DNA of 64,000 bases from Eudoraea adriatica DSM 19308 (GTDB taxonomy: Bacteria > Bacteroidota > Bacteroidia > Flavobacteriales > Flavobacteriaceae): contig NZ_KB907549.1 of the NCBI RefSeq assembly GCF_000382125.1, forward strand, positions 336,965 through 400,964, written 5' to 3'. This document shows positions 1 to 9,329 of this stretch, in pieces; within the stretch, counting starts at the first letter, position 1, and every line of letters starts with the position of its first letter. The translations under genes and the position numbers were made by a program. The notes under the pieces were generated by a model that saw nothing but the letters and a program-made list of their open reading frames with translations, made no database searches and had not been told where the DNA came from.

Positions 1-10
1 CTTCGTTCGA

Positions 11-152
11 TTCGAAATGACAGGTGCTGACCTTTTGGAAATATTAGAAATACACCCAGGTCCGTTCGAAATGACAGATGTAAGATGCAATAGGACATTA
101 AAACCCCTCCGGGTCATTTCCACATGAGTTGCAATGCAACGATTGAGAAATC
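11..152. repeat. Possible dispersed intergenic repeat remnants
   Basis: The first 177 bases hold no gene. The 13-mer TTCGAAATGACAG occurs at 11-23 and again at 65-77. Its reverse complement begins TGTCATTTCGAA, and a related half GTCATTTC appears at 113-120 followed by GAGAAATC near 145-152. This resembles the GTCATTTCGA...GAGAAATC type of short palindromic repeat scattered between genes in flavobacterial genomes. That resemblance is from memory, so the call is tentative. Confidence 0.3.
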
Positions 153-177
153 CTATCCTCACCGTAAAAGTCTGTCG

Positions 178-2733
178 TTACATTCCTTCCTTGCGCAAAA
201 CCACCAAGGGAGGACTGTTTAACACACTCCTGCTGTTGCTAAGGCCAATCACCAGCACTAAAATGGTTATTCCCGGCAATAAAACTAAAAACGGCACAAG
301 TGAAGGCACAAAAGGTGCTTTAAATACAAAACTAGCAAGTAGCTGACTGCTAATCAGCGAAAGCAATATTCCGATACCACTGCCCAATATGCCTAAATAA
401 AAATATTCAAGGGCGGTTATTTGTAGTATTTGTTTACTTTTTGCACCCAGAGTTCGCAAAAGAACGCTCTCTTTAATGCGCTGATATTTACTGGTCCGAA
501 CGGCTCCAATTAATACAATAATGCCGGTTAAGATGCTAAAAAAGGCCATAAAATTGATAACCCATGCAATTTTATCGAGGATATTCTCAATTAGGGTTAC
601 TATTTGACGTAAATCGAGCACGGAGATATTGGGGAATTTTTTGACCAATTCACGTTGAAGTCCTGCCGAGGCCTCTGCATCCGGCGCATTGGTTGTGATA
701 ACGTGAAACTGCGGTGCATTTTCCAATACACCTTTGGGAAAGACCAGGTTAAAATTGGGTTGCATTCTTGCCCATTCCACTGCACGAATATTACCTACAA
801 CAGTTTCCATCAGCACACCCTGCACATTAAAAACAATTGTATCACCCAGCACTACTTCAGCATCCCTGGCAATATTATCGGCTATTGAAACAGGAATAAG
901 TCCTTCTTTGGGGATTTCAGACACCCATTCACCTTCGATAAGGGATTCTGAAGAAATCATGCTATCCCTGTAAGTTACTCTGAATTCATGATTTAAAACC
1001 CATTTGTTCATGGTCAGGGTTGTATCTTTCCTGAGATCATTCGCAGATCGTCCTTTTATCGAATGCATCCGCATAGTAACAATTGGAATATTGTCTAATA
1101 CCGTTAAGCCTTTGGGAGTGATGCTTCCCTCTACTTCTTCTTTTTGCTCGCTTTGCACATCCAACAAAATTATATTGGGACTATTTTTACTGCTATCGAG
1201 CTGTGCCATTGCCAACAGCATATCTTTTGTAAAATATAGGGTACTGATTAAAAAAGCTCCGACCCCAATTGCCACAAGTAATACCATGGTCTGATTATTT
1301 GGTCGAAAAAGGTTTAATAGGCTTTGCCTCGAAGTAAAACTCCATTTGGCAGGAAAGTACTTTTTTATCCCTTTCATAAAAAGGGTCGCAACACCTGCCA
1401 ATATGGAAAATGTTACTGAAATACTGATCACAAAACCTAAGGCATAACGCAGGTCTTCCAAAAGCCACAGGGAAAAAAGAAAAACAAAGATTATTATTCC
1501 TGTAAACACAAGTGCTCTGGCTCTTCTTGGACGCTCCTCTTGTGTTTCCTGAATTCGCAGCACCTGCAAAGGTGAGACATACCAGGTACTCATAAGAGGT
1601 AAAAGTGCAAATAACACAGACATCAGCACTCCAAGCAACAAGCCCATTATAATGGGTTGCGTTGATAATGACAATTGAATTTCAAAAGGTAAAAACTCCT
1701 GTAACAGGCTTGGAAATGTAAGCTGCAACAATATACCCCCTATGGTTCCTATAATACCTCCAAGAAAGCCCATACCGGCTATTTGGATCAAATAAATAAG
1801 GAATGATTGTCTCCGGCTTGCCCCCATACATTTGAGAACGGCCACTGATCTCAATTTTTTCTTTATATAGATTTGTACGGAACTTGCGATACCTACGCAG
1901 CCTAACAAAAGAGCAATAAATGCCACTAGATTAAGGAATTTTCCAACATTTCCATAGTTACGTCCCAATTGCCTGCTCCCGGAGGTATGCGTATCAAGAT
2001 CTGCATTTTCGGCATCTAAAACAGGGTCGAGTTCCTTGTCAAGAACATCGAGATCCATTTCCGGTGGGGCTAGGAAATAGTAATTATAATCCAGACGGCT
2101 CCCTACCTGAAGTAATCCGGTTTGGTCAATAATACCAAATGGAACAATAACCGGTGGCGCAACAGAACTTGCAATTGCACCATTACCAGGAGAAGATATA
2201 AGGGATCCAATGATTGGCAAACTAGTATTGCCTATTTTTATTAAATCTCCGACTTCCAAATCAAATTGCAGCATTACTGTGGCGTCTACAAGCGCACCTT
2301 CTTTGGAGATATAGGTAGTTGAAGCCTCTGCGGGTTCAGTTTCCAACTCTCCATAAAGGGGAAAACTACCTTTAATTCCACGAACACGTACCAGTTTACT
2401 ACCTTCATTTTTTGGAAATGCCGCCATGGATGCAAAATTCACTTCCATACCCTTTGACCCTCCTAATGAATCCATGATCTTCTGAACTTTTTCATTAGGC
2501 GGTTGTCTTGAATCTATAATAAAATCGGCACCCATAAGTGCTTTGGACTGGAGGCGAATATTTTCTTTTAGGTTATCACTAAAAGATTGAATGGAAACCA
2601 GTGCAGTAATGCCCAGGATTATTGAGGCCATAAACAAAATAAGTCTTCCCCCACTGGCCTTTCCATCACGCCATGCCATTTTAAATAGCCAGGCTGTGCC
2701 TGCCACAGATGTGGGTTCCTGCTCTTGCCTCAC
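178..2733 (-). CDS. ybbP: ABC transporter permease, FtsX/MacB fold (YbbP-like)
   Basis: An inner-membrane permease of 851 residues. One membrane segment lies near residues 30-50, followed by a large periplasmic domain. Two FtsX-type blocks follow: a multi-helix unit around residues 265-390 containing a VLKCMGAS coupling motif, and a second at the C-terminus around 730-845 with LLRTLGAKS. The duplicated layout and length fit the YbbP family rather than short LolC/FtsX permeases. The start is GTG at 2733, overlapping the stop of the upstream ATPase gene by 4 bases (GTGA), so the two are translationally coupled. With the ATPase and the divergent GDSL lipase it reproduces the tesA/ybbA/ybbP gene order known from E. 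coli. The transported substrate is not established; export or extraction of a lipid-like compound is inference. Confidence 0.85.
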   Translation of the reverse strand: MRQEQEPTSVAGTAWLFKMAWRDGKASGGRLILFMASIILGITALVSIQSFSDNLKENIRLQSKALMGADFIIDSRQPPNEKVQKIMDSLGGSKGMEVNFASMAAFPKNEGSKLVRVRGIKGSFPLYGELETEPAEASTTYISKEGALVDATVMLQFDLEVGDLIKIGNTSLPIIGSLISSPGNGAIASSVAPPVIVPFGIIDQTGLLQVGSRLDYNYYFLAPPEMDLDVLDKELDPVLDAENADLDTHTSGSRQLGRNYGNVGKFLNLVAFIALLLGCVGIASSVQIYIKKKLRSVAVLKCMGASRRQSFLIYLIQIAGMGFLGGIIGTIGGILLQLTFPSLLQEFLPFEIQLSLSTQPIIMGLLLGVLMSVLFALLPLMSTWYVSPLQVLRIQETQEERPRRARALVFTGIIIFVFLFSLWLLEDLRYALGFVISISVTFSILAGVATLFMKGIKKYFPAKWSFTSRQSLLNLFRPNNQTMVLLVAIGVGAFLISTLYFTKDMLLAMAQLDSSKNSPNIILLDVQSEQKEEVEGSITPKGLTVLDNIPIVTMRMHSIKGRSANDLRKDTTLTMNKWVLNHEFRVTYRDSMISSESLIEGEWVSEIPKEGLIPVSIADNIARDAEVVLGDTIVFNVQGVLMETVVGNIRAVEWARMQPNFNLVFPKGVLENAPQFHVITTNAPDAEASAGLQRELVKKFPNISVLDLRQIVTLIENILDKIAWVINFMAFFSILTGIIVLIGAVRTSKYQRIKESVLLRTLGAKSKQILQITALEYFYLGILGSGIGILLSLISSQLLASFVFKAPFVPSLVPFLVLLPGITILVLVIGLSNSRSVLNSPPLVVLRKEGM

Positions 2734-3419
2734 GATAATACCGTCCTTTCGTTAGTAACTATCTTACCTCCTTTAAGCCTGAGTATATGCTGAGTGCGTT
2801 TGGCAAGGTCAAGGTCATGTGTTACTATAACCAAAGTAGTACCAGCTTCTTCATTGAGTTCAAAAAGTAGTTTTACAACTTTTTCTCCGGTTTCCTCATC
2901 AAGGTTTCCGGTAGGTTCATCGGCAAATAGAATAGAAGGTCTATTGCTAAATGCTCTTGCCAACGCAACCCTCTGTTGCTCTCCACCTGACAATTGGGAA
3001 GGATAATGGTGCGACCTATCTGCCAGCCCAACTTTCTCCAAAAGTGCCATGGCCTGACTGCCGGCTTCTTTTACCCCTTGCAACTCTAATGGCACACTCA
3101 CATTCTCCAGTGCAGTTAAGGTAGGTAGTAACTGAAAATCCTGAAAAATAAACCCAACTTCTCTATTCCGCAAAAGAGAACGTTGATCCTCGCTTAAATC
3201 ATTAATTCTTGTGCCGCAAAGCTCTATGAAACCGGAATCTGGTTCATCTAATCCGGCACATAGTCCTAACAATGTAGTTTTGCCACTACCCGAGGGACCC
3301 ACAATAGCAAAAGTATCGCCTTCCTCTATTTCAAAGGAAATAGCATCCAGAACAGTTAGTTTTTTAGACCCGCTGGAATAGCTCTTCCCAAGTTGGTTAA
3401 CGTTTAATATCTTTGACAT
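2730..3419 (-). CDS. ybbA: ABC transporter ATP-binding protein (YbbA/LolD-like)
   Basis: The ATPase partner of the permease just downstream, 229 residues, with all ABC motifs intact: Walker A GPSGSGKT (41-48), Q-loop Gln93 in IFQDF, signature LSGGEQQ (143-149), Walker B LFADE (164-168) and switch His201. Length and sequence place it in the MacB/LolD/YbbA group that powers FtsX-type permeases on the cytoplasmic face. Its stop codon is shared with the GTG start of the permease gene. The promoter should lie in the 75-bp gap shared with the divergent lipase gene. LolD is an alternative name, but the divergent GDSL gene favours the YbbA assignment. Confidence 0.9.
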   Translation of the reverse strand: MSKILNVNQLGKSYSSGSKKLTVLDAISFEIEEGDTFAIVGPSGSGKTTLLGLCAGLDEPDSGFIELCGTRINDLSEDQRSLLRNREVGFIFQDFQLLPTLTALENVSVPLELQGVKEAGSQAMALLEKVGLADRSHHYPSQLSGGEQQRVALARAFSNRPSILFADEPTGNLDEETGEKVVKLLFELNEEAGTTLVIVTHDLDLAKRTQHILRLKGGKIVTNERTVLS

Positions 3420-3494
3420 TGATAGAATTTAGATTTTTGCTTGCAACGACGCAGCAAAATAATGAAATGATTTCGACATATAGACCCTTATACC

Positions 3495-4187
3495 ATGCAG
3501 ACCTTCTTAAAATTTCGTTATTTTTTAGTTTTTTTACTATTGGTGGCTTGTGGAGAAAAGTCTGGCCAGACCAATACCAATTCTTCAACTACAAACGAAC
3601 AAGCGGAAGAAAATGTCAATGAATCGGAAAACGACAAAGTTATTATTTTCTTTGGTGATAGCCTTACAGCCGGATATGGTCTCGAAACCGAGGAGGCATT
3701 CCCCGCTGTAATTCAGCAGTATATTGATTCCCTTAGTTTAAATTACATGGTAGTTAACGCCGGCCTGAGTGGTGAAACAACAGCTAGCGGCAGGAACAGA
3801 CTGGATTGGACACTGATTCAGAAAGCCGATGTGTTTATTTTGGAATTAGGTGCCAATGACGGGTTGCGTGGCATACCACTAAATGAGACAAGACTTAACC
3901 TGCAGGCCATTATAGATGCTGTCAAAGAGAAAAATCAGGAAACCGTTATCATCCTTGCCGGGATGCAGATACCACCAAACATGGGACAGGAGTATACAGC
4001 AGAATTCAGAAAAATCTTCCCTGAACTGGCCGATAAAAATAAAACATTGATTATCCCTTTTTTATTGGATCATGTAGCGGGTATTCCGGATTTAAATCAG
4101 GATGACGGAATTCATCCAACTGTGGAGGGACAAAAAATAGTGGCCAAAAATGTATGGGAAGTATTGGAACCTGTATTGACCAAATAA
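3495..4187 (+). CDS. tesA: SGNH/GDSL hydrolase lipoprotein (TesA-like arylesterase/thioesterase)
   Basis: A predicted outer-envelope lipoprotein of 230 residues. A hydrophobic signal ends in a lipobox with Cys19 (LLVAC), followed by a low-complexity Asn/Ser/Glu linker to about residue 47. The SGNH catalytic blocks are all present: GDSL with nucleophile Ser56, the NAGLSGET block (88-95), GAND (119-122), and DGIHP with Asp204 and His207 completing the triad. TesA-family enzymes hydrolyse acyl thioesters, lysophospholipids and aryl esters. E. coli TesA is periplasmic, while this one is probably lipid-anchored. It is divergent from the YbbA/YbbP transporter, a conserved pairing. Confidence 0.88.
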   Translation: MQTFLKFRYFLVFLLLVACGEKSGQTNTNSSTTNEQAEENVNESENDKVIIFFGDSLTAGYGLETEEAFPAVIQQYIDSLSLNYMVVNAGLSGETTASGRNRLDWTLIQKADVFILELGANDGLRGIPLNETRLNLQAIIDAVKEKNQETVIILAGMQIPPNMGQEYTAEFRKIFPELADKNKTLIIPFLLDHVAGIPDLNQDDGIHPTVEGQKIVAKNVWEVLEPVLTK

Positions 4188-4215
4188 ACATTGAACAACC
4201 TGAAATAAAAATAAT

Positions 4216-4590
4216 ATGGAAAATATTATCAATGCGCTTTCCTGGATAGATTCTGCCGCTGCTACAGTCTGGATTCTGCTTACCATCATCATGTTTTGGT
4301 TTCTTTATAAAGTATATGAAACAGAGGGAAGGAAACATCCGGTCTTCCACTTTGGCATCTTTCTGATGGTCCTGGTATGGTTATATCCACTTTACACTTT
4401 TCTATTTAATCAGTTAGAAGTTGCATTAATGGGCAATCTGATCACCTTATGGGCTACCGTTACTTATATGAAAAAGTTAAAGAAACTCCCGATTAAGGAA
4501 TATAAATGGATGATTCCACAAATTGTTTGGATCATTATCGCGTCCTTTTACGTGGGTAGTATGCTTTTTGAAAAACATTTGATGGCCTAA
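4216..4590 (+). CDS. Small multi-spanning membrane protein of unknown function
   Basis: I do not recognise the family. The 124-residue product has about four hydrophobic segments (roughly residues 14-36, 44-62, 72-88 and 98-118) separated by short charged loops, typical of a small polytopic inner-membrane protein. It begins 28 bp after the lipase gene on the same strand, so co-transcription with it is likely. No catalytic motif is visible. Confidence 0.6.
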   Translation: MENIINALSWIDSAAATVWILLTIIMFWFLYKVYETEGRKHPVFHFGIFLMVLVWLYPLYTFLFNQLEVALMGNLITLWATVTYMKKLKKLPIKEYKWMIPQIVWIIIASFYVGSMLFEKHLMA

Positions 4591-4604
4591 ACGTAAATGA
4601 GGAA

Positions 4605-4823
4605 TTAAGCCAATTTAGCCTTGCTTCTCTTTGTAGTAAAAGATAAAGCTTTCTTAACACGGCTATTTTTGTTTTTGTACAACCGGGCAACTGTGTTTTC
4701 TTTTGTAATTGAAGTAACAATACTCATTTCCATGGTTTCTACTTTGGTAGCAACTTTAGAATCCTGAGCTTGAGCAGCTACTCCTATAAAAAGAACAAAA
4801 ATTAAAGTTACAATCGTTTTCAT
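4605..4823 (-). CDS. Small exported basic protein, unknown
   Basis: A 72-residue product starting at ATG 4823 (a GTG sits directly in front). The first 20 residues form a signal peptide ending AAQAQ, a common flavobacterial cleavage pattern. The mature part is about 50 residues, with a Thr/Val-rich half and a Lys/Arg-rich tail. No enzyme motif is visible. It runs towards the preceding gene and is preceded by a 20-bp palindrome at 4833-4852. The signal peptide and own promoter region support it as real, but the function is unknown. Confidence 0.5.
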   Translation of the reverse strand: MKTIVTLIFVLFIGVAAQAQDSKVATKVETMEMSIVTSITKENTVARLYKNKNSRVKKALSFTTKRSKAKLA

Positions 4824-4832
4824 CACTTGGGG

Positions 4833-4852
4833 CGTTTTATATATATAAAACG
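4833..4852. promoter_or_regulatory. Perfect 20-bp palindrome upstream of the small exported protein
   Basis: The sequence CGTTTTATATATATAAAACG is a perfect palindrome lying 10 bp upstream of the ATG at 4823. It could be an operator or form a 5'-UTR hairpin over the start region. It contains an AT-rich core that could overlap a -7 element. No bound regulator can be named. Confidence 0.4.
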
Positions 4853-4991
4853 TCTCCTTCTCATCTCATCCCTGTTGTAATTCGTCGAAAAACCGTTATT
4901 TTTCGGTATCTGACAAAAACATGGATGAAGTGCAGAAAAGTGCCGATGAAAAGATCAAACCCCTAAAACACCTAAGCGATATTTTGTGTAT

Positions 4992-5690
4992 TTAACCGAC
5001 AAAAGGTGGTGTGATTTTCAGCAATAAATTAGGGTCCGGGCAATTTTTTTGATATCCATCCAGGTCCTTTTGACTGCAAACCCCGGGATAATCTCCCGTA
5101 TGATCTCCTAAATCCTTTATAATCTGGAAATGCAAATGTGGAGCGTAGTTCACATTAATCTCTGTTTCGCCTAAAGCTGCTATTACATCCCCGGCATTGA
5201 CTTCCTTGTTTTTATGTAATCCGTGAAGTGACTCAATAGACAAATGCCCATACAGCGTATAGAATGGTTCCTCTCCAAATTCATGTCTCAAAATAATAGT
5301 CGGGCCATAATCGCCGGATGCTGCATTGTTTTTGAAACTGTGTACAACACCTTCCAATGGTGCAATTACCTTAGTACCGGTAGCAGCCCAAAAATCTATG
5401 CCCAGGTGAATATTGCGTTCCTCATCACCTTTGCCAACAAAACCAGGACTTTTTTTATACAAATTGCGCCTTTCCAAATAGCCGCCATATGCTATTTTAT
5501 GGGAGTTATAGTTCACTACTTCGTCAATATATTCCTGACATACATTTGGATTACTCACATCAAGGAGTTCCAGTTCTTTATTGAAAATTGATAGATCAAT
5601 TGGAATATAATTACTGATCGGAATTTCGCTGTCCAAAACAGTTCGTGGTCCTTTGGCATGGTTTAGAAGTAATTTCTCAAAAAAAGTCAT
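4992..5690 (-). CDS. M23-family metallopeptidase (LytM-like)
   Basis: A 232-residue protein with a peptidase M23 domain in the C-terminal half. The zinc ligands are visible as His95 and Asp99 (HLGID), His149 in LYGHL, and the HxH pair His185/His187 in PHLHF. M23 enzymes cut glycyl or cross-link bonds in peptidoglycan. The protein has no clear N-terminal signal peptide, which is unusual for a wall-acting enzyme; its first 90 residues are an uncharacterised helical extension. It is divergent from msrA with a 117-bp gap. The peptidoglycan role is inferred from the family only. Confidence 0.8.
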   Translation of the reverse strand: MTFFEKLLLNHAKGPRTVLDSEIPISNYIPIDLSIFNKELELLDVSNPNVCQEYIDEVVNYNSHKIAYGGYLERRNLYKKSPGFVGKGDEERNIHLGIDFWAATGTKVIAPLEGVVHSFKNNAASGDYGPTIILRHEFGEEPFYTLYGHLSIESLHGLHKNKEVNAGDVIAALGETEINVNYAPHLHFQIIKDLGDHTGDYPGVCSQKDLDGYQKNCPDPNLLLKITPPFVG

Positions 5691-5807
5691 GGAAATTCAA
5701 ATTAAAGGTTTTGCATCTTTGGCCATATAGAGCGTAAAGTCATTAATTAACAGGTCTTTAACCTCATTTGATAAAAGATTTATTGATTTTTGAAATAAAT
5801 TCGAAAA

Positions 5808-6485
5808 ATGAAATTGCTTAAATCAGGGATATTACTAGCCATAACTTTGTTCACGATAAGTTGTGAATCCAAAATTAAAAATAAAACAGAGCCGGCCAAA
5901 GAAGTAGTATTAGTTGAAAAATATTCCAAACAGGATCTTCAAAAGTATGAAACTGCCTATTTTGCCAGCGGATGCTTCTGGTGTGTTGAAGCCATATTCG
6001 AAAGTGTGAAAGGCGTAAAGGAAGTGATTTCGGGTTATGCCGGTGGAACTGAAGAAAATCCTACTTATGAACAGGTAGGTTATGGAAAGACTTCACATGC
6101 TGAAGCGGTAGAAGTATACTACGACCCAAAAGAGATCTCCTATATGGAATTGGTACAAGTATTCTTTGGATCTCATGATCCAACCAGCCTAAATCGTCAG
6201 GGCCCGGATCGTGGAGCTCAATATCGTTCTATTGCATTTTACAAAAATCCTGAAGAAAAGAAGATAATAGAGACCTACATGGCAGCATTGGAAGAAAGTG
6301 GAGTGTATGGTTCCCCTCTTGTAACGGAAGTTACCGCTTTCACCAAATTTTATGATGCTGAAGATTACCATCAGGATTACGAAAAAAAACATCCTGATAA
6401 TTCCTATATCCGTAATGTATCCATTCCCAGGTTAAACAGATTCAAAAAGAATTTTCCTGATTATCTTAAAGAAGAGGTGCATTAG
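5808..6485 (+). CDS. msrA: Peptide-methionine (S)-S-oxide reductase, lipoprotein form
   Basis: Reduces S-methionine sulfoxide in proteins. The 225-residue product has a lipoprotein signal (SC with Cys19), so it is probably anchored in the cell envelope rather than cytosolic. The family hallmark GCFWC (55-59) gives catalytic Cys56, followed by GYAGG and the HDPTSLNRQG segment. No MsrB domain is fused. A rho-independent terminator follows directly, so it is probably monocistronic. Confidence 0.93.
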   Translation: MKLLKSGILLAITLFTISCESKIKNKTEPAKEVVLVEKYSKQDLQKYETAYFASGCFWCVEAIFESVKGVKEVISGYAGGTEENPTYEQVGYGKTSHAEAVEVYYDPKEISYMELVQVFFGSHDPTSLNRQGPDRGAQYRSIAFYKNPEEKKIIETYMAALEESGVYGSPLVTEVTAFTKFYDAEDYHQDYEKKHPDNSYIRNVSIPRLNRFKKNFPDYLKEEVH

Positions 6486-6514
6486 GTTTATATAAAAAGA
6501 CAAAATAATTCTGG

Positions 6515-6547
6515 TAAAAAGCGACTTTTTTAAGTTGCTTTTTTTTA
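6515..6547 (+). terminator. Rho-independent terminator after msrA
   Basis: A stem AAAAGCGACTT / AAGTTGCTTTT (one G-T pair) with a T-rich loop, followed by a run of eight or more T. It lies 30 bp after the msrA stop and separates it from the next gene. Confidence 0.75.
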
Positions 6548-6596
6548 TTTGTGGACTGTACGGCCTATATTTAAACAAATCAAATAAACCTGCCCA

Positions 6597-7985
6597 ATGG
6601 AAAAAAATAAAAACTTCTATTTTTACAATACTGCCATCCTTTTACTATTGCTTACCACACTGGGGTGTTCAGATTCCAAAAAAGACGATGTTCCCTGGAT
6701 TTCTTTGTTCGATGGGGAAAGCCTGAGTGGCTGGACAATCAAAGGAGGGGAAGCCTCCTATGAAGTAAGGGACAGAATAATTGTAGGTAGCACTGTACAT
6801 GATACGCCAAACACCTTTTTAACCACAGATAAAATGTATGATGATTTTATACTGGAATTAGACTACAAAGTGGATTCCACTATGAATTCAGGTATTCAAA
6901 TTCGAAGCAATAGCTTTCCTTATTACAGGAATGGTCGTGTTCATGGTTACCAGATTGAAATAGATCCTTCAGATAGAGCATGGAGCGCCGGAATCTATGA
7001 CGAAGCCAGAAGGGGCTGGTTAAACACTATGGATAATAATCCAAAAGCACAACAGGCATTCAAGCAAAACGACTGGAATCATTATAGAATTGAAGCTATT
7101 GGAGATACGCTAAAAACCTGGATTAATGACATACCCGCCGCCTATTTGATAGATGAAAAAACCAGTAGTGGTTTTATAGGATTGCAGGTACACAGCATTG
7201 GAAAAGATCAAGAGGCAGGAACAGAAATTCAATGGAAAAACATAAGAATCCTTACAGACAGCCTTGCCAAATACGCAAGGAAAAGCCCACTGACGCCAAT
7301 TATTACGAAAAACCAACTCACTTTAGACGAAGAAAAAAATGGATGGAAACTCCTTTGGGATGGTTCTACATATAAAGGCTGGCGGGGAGCACGCCTGGAT
7401 GACTTCCCGGCTGAAGGCTGGATTATTGAAAATGGAGAGCTTATTGTGTTATCATCCGGTGGTGAAGAATCTGCGGCGGGAGGAGACATTGTTACCGAGG
7501 ATCTTTATGGCAATTTTGAACTGAAGCTGGATTTTAAACTTACCAAAGGTGCAAATAGCGGAATTAAATATTTTGTGGATACAGATATTAATAAAGGTCC
7601 GGGATCATCTATTGGCCTGGAATACCAAATTCTGGATGATGAAAATCATCCAGATGCCAAATTGGGCAATCATGAAGGTAGCAGAACCCTGGCATCGCTC
7701 TATGATCTCATAAAAGTTGATCCGGATAAACACGTGAATCCTGTTGGTGAATGGAATCATGCCCGTATCGTTTCCAAAGACAATCATGTGGAACATTGGT
7801 TAAATGGCATGAAAGTTTTGGAATATGAACGAAAAAGTGATTCGTACAAAAAATTGGTGGCAGAAAGCAAATATAAGGTCTGGCCTAATTTTGGAGAAGC
7901 TGATCAGGGCCATATACTGCTGCAGGATCATGGTGATCATGTAGCATTCAAGAATATTAAAATAAGACCAATCCTAAGCCAATAA
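6597..7985 (+). CDS. Two-domain DUF1080 (3-keto-disaccharide hydrolase) lipoprotein
   Basis: A 462-residue predicted lipoprotein (lipobox ending GC near residue 24). It contains two tandem copies of the Pfam PF06439 fold: about residues 31-217 (opens WISLFDGESLSGW) and about 245-458 (opens WKLLWDGSTYKGW). PF06439 is known as the 3-keto-disaccharide hydrolase domain, a concanavalin-like jelly roll acting on 3-oxo-glycosides. Most family members carry one domain; the duplication is the notable point. Two secreted Gfo/Idh/MocA oxidoreductases follow after 3 and 12 bp, so the three form an operon. The likely route is oxidation of a glycoside at C3 followed by cleavage. The substrate is not known. 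Confidence 0.85.
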   Translation: MEKNKNFYFYNTAILLLLLTTLGCSDSKKDDVPWISLFDGESLSGWTIKGGEASYEVRDRIIVGSTVHDTPNTFLTTDKMYDDFILELDYKVDSTMNSGIQIRSNSFPYYRNGRVHGYQIEIDPSDRAWSAGIYDEARRGWLNTMDNNPKAQQAFKQNDWNHYRIEAIGDTLKTWINDIPAAYLIDEKTSSGFIGLQVHSIGKDQEAGTEIQWKNIRILTDSLAKYARKSPLTPIITKNQLTLDEEKNGWKLLWDGSTYKGWRGARLDDFPAEGWIIENGELIVLSSGGEESAAGGDIVTEDLYGNFELKLDFKLTKGANSGIKYFVDTDINKGPGSSIGLEYQILDDENHPDAKLGNHEGSRTLASLYDLIKVDPDKHVNPVGEWNHARIVSKDNHVEHWLNGMKVLEYERKSDSYKKLVAESKYKVWPNFGEADQGHILLQDHGDHVAFKNIKIRPILSQ

Positions 7986-7988
7986 ACA

Positions 7989-9317
7989 ATGACTACAAGA
8001 AGAGATTTTATTAAAAAAACCACTGTCGGCAGTGCCGCTGTTACATTAGGCACTTTTGCCCTGCCAGGAAACCTGAATGCAGGTATTTTAGGAGCCAATG
8101 ATCAATTGCAGGTAGCCGTTATTGGAGTAAGAAGCAGGGCTAAAGCCCTGACCATGGGTATTTCCAAAAGTCCAAATGTTAAGATCATTTACAATTGCGA
8201 TGTCGATGACACCATAATAGAAGAACACAATATCTGGTGTCAGGAGAAAATTGGTTACGTACCTAAAGTGGAAAAGGATTTCAGAAAAATGCTGGAAGAT
8301 AAAGATGTAGATGCTGTATTCATAGCAACACCGGAACACTGGCATGCCCCGATGGCCATAATGGCCCTGCAGGCAGGTAAACACGTTTATGTTGAGAAGC
8401 CATGCAGTCATAATCCTTACGAAAATGATTTATTGGTTGCAGCTCAAAAAAAATATGGGAAGAAAGTACAGATGGGCAACCAACAGCGTTCCGCTCGAAC
8501 TTCTATTGCAGCCATAAGGGATATTAGAAGTGGTATTATCGGAAATGTATACAAGGGAGAGGCCTACTACTCCAATAGCCGTTCCTCTATAGGAAACGGG
8601 GTTAATGTAGCTGTACCATCTTCATTAAACTGGGAACTGTGGCAAGGACCTGCTCCCCGAAGAGCATATAAAGATAATATTCACCCATACAATTGGCACT
8701 GGTTCCGTAACTGGGGTACAGGTGAAATTCATAACAACGGTACTCATGAAATAGATATCTGTCGATGGGCATTGGGTGTAGATCTTCCTGAAACCGTTAC
8801 TTCTTTTGGTGGAAAATATGCTTATGATGACGATTGGCAATTCCCGGATAACCAACAGGTGACCTATACCTTCAGCGACAACAAGTTCATAACATGGAAT
8901 GGACATAGCAGGGGGGTAATTAAGCCGGAACAGCCAGGAAGAGGTGCCACCATTTATGGTAGCAAGGGTACCATTGAACTCAGCAGACAAAGCTATAAAT
9001 TGTATGATTTGGATGGCAGACCCATCAAATTTGAATTTGAAACAGGTGGCAGTGCAACAATAGATACTATGGGCGCCGGTGATCTGGATGGTATGCATAT
9101 TGCAAATTTCTTTAATGCCATTCGGTTAGATGAAGCACAAAACTCACCAATAACAGACGCAAGCATAACTACAATGATTTGTCATCTGGGAAATATGGCC
9201 CAGGATGCCGGAGAAACATTAAAGGTGGATACAAAGACAGGTAAAATCCTGAATAACAAGAAAGCAATGGAGTCCTGGAAAAGAGATTATGAAAAAGGGT
9301 GGGAGCCTGAATTATAG
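7989..9317 (+). CDS. Gfo/Idh/MocA-family oxidoreductase with Tat-type signal
   Basis: An NAD(P)-dependent sugar dehydrogenase-type protein, 442 residues. The N-terminus (TTRRDFIKKT plus a hydrophobic stretch) looks like a twin-arginine export signal, so the folded enzyme with cofactor may act in the periplasm. The Rossmann part starts around QVAVIGV (residue 41), carries a TPEHWH motif and the EKP motif (VEKPCS), and the C-terminal domain has the HEIDICRW histidine/aspartate motif used for catalysis. It lies 3 bp after the DUF1080 gene. Proteins of this type have been shown to oxidise glycosides at C3; that role here is inferred from context. Confidence 0.85.
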   Translation: MTTRRDFIKKTTVGSAAVTLGTFALPGNLNAGILGANDQLQVAVIGVRSRAKALTMGISKSPNVKIIYNCDVDDTIIEEHNIWCQEKIGYVPKVEKDFRKMLEDKDVDAVFIATPEHWHAPMAIMALQAGKHVYVEKPCSHNPYENDLLVAAQKKYGKKVQMGNQQRSARTSIAAIRDIRSGIIGNVYKGEAYYSNSRSSIGNGVNVAVPSSLNWELWQGPAPRRAYKDNIHPYNWHWFRNWGTGEIHNNGTHEIDICRWALGVDLPETVTSFGGKYAYDDDWQFPDNQQVTYTFSDNKFITWNGHSRGVIKPEQPGRGATIYGSKGTIELSRQSYKLYDLDGRPIKFEFETGGSATIDTMGAGDLDGMHIANFFNAIRLDEAQNSPITDASITTMICHLGNMAQDAGETLKVDTKTGKILNNKKAMESWKRDYEKGWEPEL

Positions 9318-9329
9318 GTAAATAAAAAT

